Assembly: GCA_017444045.1 (NCBI GenBank)
Contig: JAFSXO010000012.1
Location: 1 to 7,630 of the forward strand
Direction: 5' to 3'
Length of the DNA stretch: 7,630 bases
DNA from: a bacterium
GTDB lineage: Bacteria > Vulcanimicrobiota > Xenobia > Xenobiales > Xenobiaceae
Shown: piece by piece, positions 5,861 through 7,630 of the stretch
Position numbering within the stretch: position 1 is the stretch's first letter
Layout of the letters: the number at the start of each line of letters is the position of its first letter
Made by a program: the position numbers and the translations under genes
The notes under the pieces: generated by a model
What the model was told of the DNA's origin: nothing
Seen by the model: only the letters and a program-made list of their open reading frames with translations
Databases searched by the model: none

Positions 5861-6949
5861 ATGGGCAGGCGTTTGCTGTTTTCGGGATATTTCGGCTTTG
5901 GCAATACGGGCGATGAGGCGATCATTGAGGCCCTGTGCCAGGAGGTGCGCCGGCAGGACGCCGAGGCTGAGCTGTCGGTGCTGCTCGACAATAGGGACTT
6001 AGCTGAGAGGCTAGGGGTAACCGCGTATCCGCGCCGCTGTCTGCGCAGCGTGGTGAAAGCCCTGCACAGCTGCGATATGCTGGTCTCCGGAGGCGGAGGG
6101 CTGATCCAGGACACCACTGGCCTGGGCAGTGTCGTCTATTATTTGGGTGTAATAGCGCTGGCCCGTTTGCTGGGGCGCCCCGCTTTCATGATGTGCCAGG
6201 GCTTTGGCCCCCTGCGCCGGAAGCTATCGCGCGCATTGGCGCGGTTTCTGCTTCCCTGCGCTACTGCGTCGGCCTGGCGCGACGAGCAGTCCCTTAGCGA
6301 GGTACGCGGCTTGACACCGAAGCTTAAAGCTGAGCTGAGCGCGGATCCCGCGCTTTTGCTGACGCCGGTAGGCGCTGATGAGCTGGCGCCTGTTATGCAG
6401 TCCTGCAGCTTGCGCTCTCCCTATATCGTAGTCGCTTTGCGGCGCTGGCCTGGGCTGCGCCTTGATGAGGTCGCGGCGATACTGAGGCAGACTCTGGAGA
6501 CGGCTGCCGATATGCAGCTGGCCATTCTGCCATTTCAGGAAAGTCAGGACAGCGGGCTGGCCGAGGAGCTGGAGCAGAGGCTGGCGGACTGCGGAGGACG
6601 CGTACATTTGCTCAGAGGCCTGCAGCCGCGGCAGATACTTGGAGTTATCGGCGGCGCCGAATGGGTGCTGGCCATGCGCCTGCACGCTTTGATCTTTTCC
6701 GCGTCGCAGGGCGTGCCGTTTATGGGAATTGCATATGATCCTAAGGTGGCCAGCTTCTGCGAGCGCTGCGCAGCGCCGTATCTGACCTTGGAGGCCTGGC
6801 AGGAGGCGGCTTTGGGCGCTTTGTGGAAGGAAGCCTGGCCGCAGCGCGACGAGATGCGCCAGAAGCTGGTCTCTGCTGTGGAGCCGATGCGACAGGCCGT
6901 CCGCGATACGGTAAGCCAGGCACTGCAGCTGGCCGGCGGTGAGGCCTGA
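5861..6949 (+). CDS. csaB: Polysaccharide pyruvyl transferase, CsaB type
   Basis: Transfers the enolpyruvyl group of phosphoenolpyruvate as a ketal onto a sugar of a wall-linked polysaccharide. In Bacillus and Thermus this modification is the ligand for SLH domains of S-layer proteins; that role is inferred here. The 362-residue protein has the family N-terminus LFSGYFGFGNTGDEA (6-20), SGGGGLIQD (76-84), a GFGP at 114-117, a DPALLL at 162-167, and the C-terminal block MRLHALIFSASQGVPFMGI (272-290) with His275, then YDPKV (292-296). No signal peptide or membrane span is evident, so it should act at the cytosolic face on a lipid-linked intermediate, probably on the carrier UppS makes. The ATG lies 2 bases after the pssA stop, so the two are almost certainly cotranscribed and perhaps coupled. 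Confidence 0.92.
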   Translation: MGRRLLFSGYFGFGNTGDEAIIEALCQEVRRQDAEAELSVLLDNRDLAERLGVTAYPRRCLRSVVKALHSCDMLVSGGGGLIQDTTGLGSVVYYLGVIALARLLGRPAFMMCQGFGPLRRKLSRALARFLLPCATASAWRDEQSLSEVRGLTPKLKAELSADPALLLTPVGADELAPVMQSCSLRSPYIVVALRRWPGLRLDEVAAILRQTLETAADMQLAILPFQESQDSGLAEELEQRLADCGGRVHLLRGLQPRQILGVIGGAEWVLAMRLHALIFSASQGVPFMGIAYDPKVASFCERCAAPYLTLEAWQEAALGALWKEAWPQRDEMRQKLVSAVEPMRQAVRDTVSQALQLAGGEA

Positions 6950-6979
6950 TTTTTATTAGCTGTTAAGGCAGAATGCGTT

Positions 6980-7516
6980 ATGAGCGACAAAGATAAACTA
7001 GATGATCTGGAAGAACGTTCGGAATACTTAGCTTTGCAGCTGTCAGGCTATTCAAAGGCCGCGCTGGTGATGATTTTTGTGGTCTATCTGGGCTGGGCGC
7101 TGGCAGGCGGCATCGACGCTCATCTTCTGACGATGCAGGATGCGCAGCTGAATCAGGAGATGACTAAATTAGCAGAAAATACACTGAATCAGTCGGCTCA
7201 GGATTGGCAGGGTACATTTGCGAATATCATGTACCGGATAGGGCCGCGCATGCACTGGTTTGCCGATGCGTTTATCAGCGGCGTTCTCACCTGCGCTTAT
7301 ATCGGCTGGCTGGTGGGCCGCTGGACTGAAAACCCGCGCTGGGCGGGGCTGCTTCCGGTGCTGTATATTTTTTCTGGGCTGAATCCCGCCTGTATAGGCG
7401 ACAATGTTTACGTGCAGAGGCTTACGCTGGAGGAGCAGTTTTTGGTTGTAGCCGGGCAGTGCACAGCGGCGCATTTGATGGCCTACAGAGCGTTCGAGAA
7501 GAAACAGTCTCGTTAA
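6980..7516 (+). CDS. Small multi-pass membrane protein of unknown function
   Basis: I do not recognise this 178-residue protein. It begins with a charged, probably helical segment (DKDKLDDLEERSEYLALQL, 3-21), then a first hydrophobic span at about 25-44, a polar Gln- and Asn-rich stretch (about 52-80), and three further spans at about 95-113, 121-138 and 153-169, ending in a basic tail. There is no cleavable signal peptide, zinc motif or enzyme motif visible. Notable residues between spans are GRWTENPRW (113-121) and NPACIGDN (135-142). It lies 30 bases after csaB on the same strand, with a weak AAGG at 6965-6968 as ribosome binding site, so it is probably the last gene of the run. The position suggests an envelope role, but nothing in the sequence proves one. 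Confidence 0.8.
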   Translation: MSDKDKLDDLEERSEYLALQLSGYSKAALVMIFVVYLGWALAGGIDAHLLTMQDAQLNQEMTKLAENTLNQSAQDWQGTFANIMYRIGPRMHWFADAFISGVLTCAYIGWLVGRWTENPRWAGLLPVLYIFSGLNPACIGDNVYVQRLTLEEQFLVVAGQCTAAHLMAYRAFEKKQSR

Positions 7517-7630
7517 GTTAAGCAATGGTCAATTGATCCCCATTATAGCTACCCCTAAAGGATGGCAATGGTTATAAGTTAGCGATTAGCTAACGTGTTA
7601 ACATCCTAACTCCCCCTAAAGGATGGCAGG
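7517..7630. other. Gene-free AT-richer tail of the window
   Basis: These 114 bases hold no credible ORF. They contain GCAATGGT twice (7522-7529, 7565-7572), the palindrome TCAATTGA (7529-7536), an inverted repeat GTTAGC/GCTAAC around a 5-base loop (7578-7594), TGTTAACA (7596-7603), and an exact 16-base direct repeat (listed separately). No stem followed by a T run is present, so I do not call a terminator. It may be the control region of a gene beyond the edge. Confidence 0.55.
7552..7628. repeat. Exact 16-base direct repeat, 61 bases apart
   Basis: CCCCTAAAGGATGGCA occurs at 7552-7567 and again at 7613-7628, close to the right edge. The bases on either side match poorly, so the conserved unit is short. 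The second copy is preceded by CATCCT (7602-7607), which pairs with AGGATG (7620-7625) inside the repeat. Further copies could lie beyond the window. Confidence 0.7.

Noticed and set aside
7524..7544. Rho-independent terminator after the last gene (AATGG/CCATT stem)
   Set aside because: The stem is only 5 bp with an 11-base loop and no T run follows.
7552..7630. CRISPR array at the right edge
   Set aside because: Only two copies are visible, the shared unit is 16 bases rather than about 28-37, and no cas gene is present; it remains open only because the window ends here.

Overview
The window is a compact, single-strand block of envelope and lipid biosynthesis genes, all on the + strand: tail of an unidentified gene, uppS, cdsA, dxr, rseP, pssA, csaB, and a small multi-pass membrane protein I do not recognise. 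It ends in about 110 bases of gene-free, AT-richer DNA carrying a short exact direct repeat. No rRNA, tRNA, insertion sequence or convincing rho-independent terminator was seen. The base composition of the genes looks even, with no obvious sign of recent transfer.

The organism is a bacterium that uses the MEP isoprenoid pathway (dxr). A diderm is likely but not proven. The uppS-cdsA-dxr-rseP order occurs in several diderm phyla. The style of Dxr (NKGFEVLEA, GPPDMRTPIQYAL) and CdsA (KRDVGVKDS) reminds me most of the PVC group (Verrucomicrobiota/Lentisphaerota) or relatives, with Synergistota as another option. This is an impression from motifs, not a placement. CsaB implies that some wall-linked glycan is pyruvylated, usually the ligand of SLH-domain proteins.

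Layout: 3-149 is the end of an upstream gene whose stop overlaps the uppS GTG start. UppS (146-916) makes undecaprenyl-PP, CdsA (1006-1884) makes CDP-diacylglycerol, and Dxr (1945-3105) supplies the isoprenoid precursors that UppS consumes. A 137-base gap with a possible three-way-junction RNA precedes rseP (3243-5084), an intramembrane protease with three PDZ-like repeats and an extra cytoplasmic-side segment. After a perfect 16-bp palindrome come pssA (5154-5858), which uses the CDP-diacylglycerol made by CdsA, and csaB (5861-6949), only 2 bases later. The unknown membrane protein (6980-7516) closes the run.

The genes work together on one theme: lipid carrier supply, phospholipid head groups, a site-2 protease that watches or cleans the membrane, and decoration of a wall glycan. 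Three genes start with GTG or TTG (uppS, dxr, rseP). Most of the window is ordinary housekeeping. The points worth a second look are the RseP architecture, the structured rseP leader, the palindrome abutting the pssA ribosome binding site, the pssA-csaB-unknown trio, and the edge repeat.
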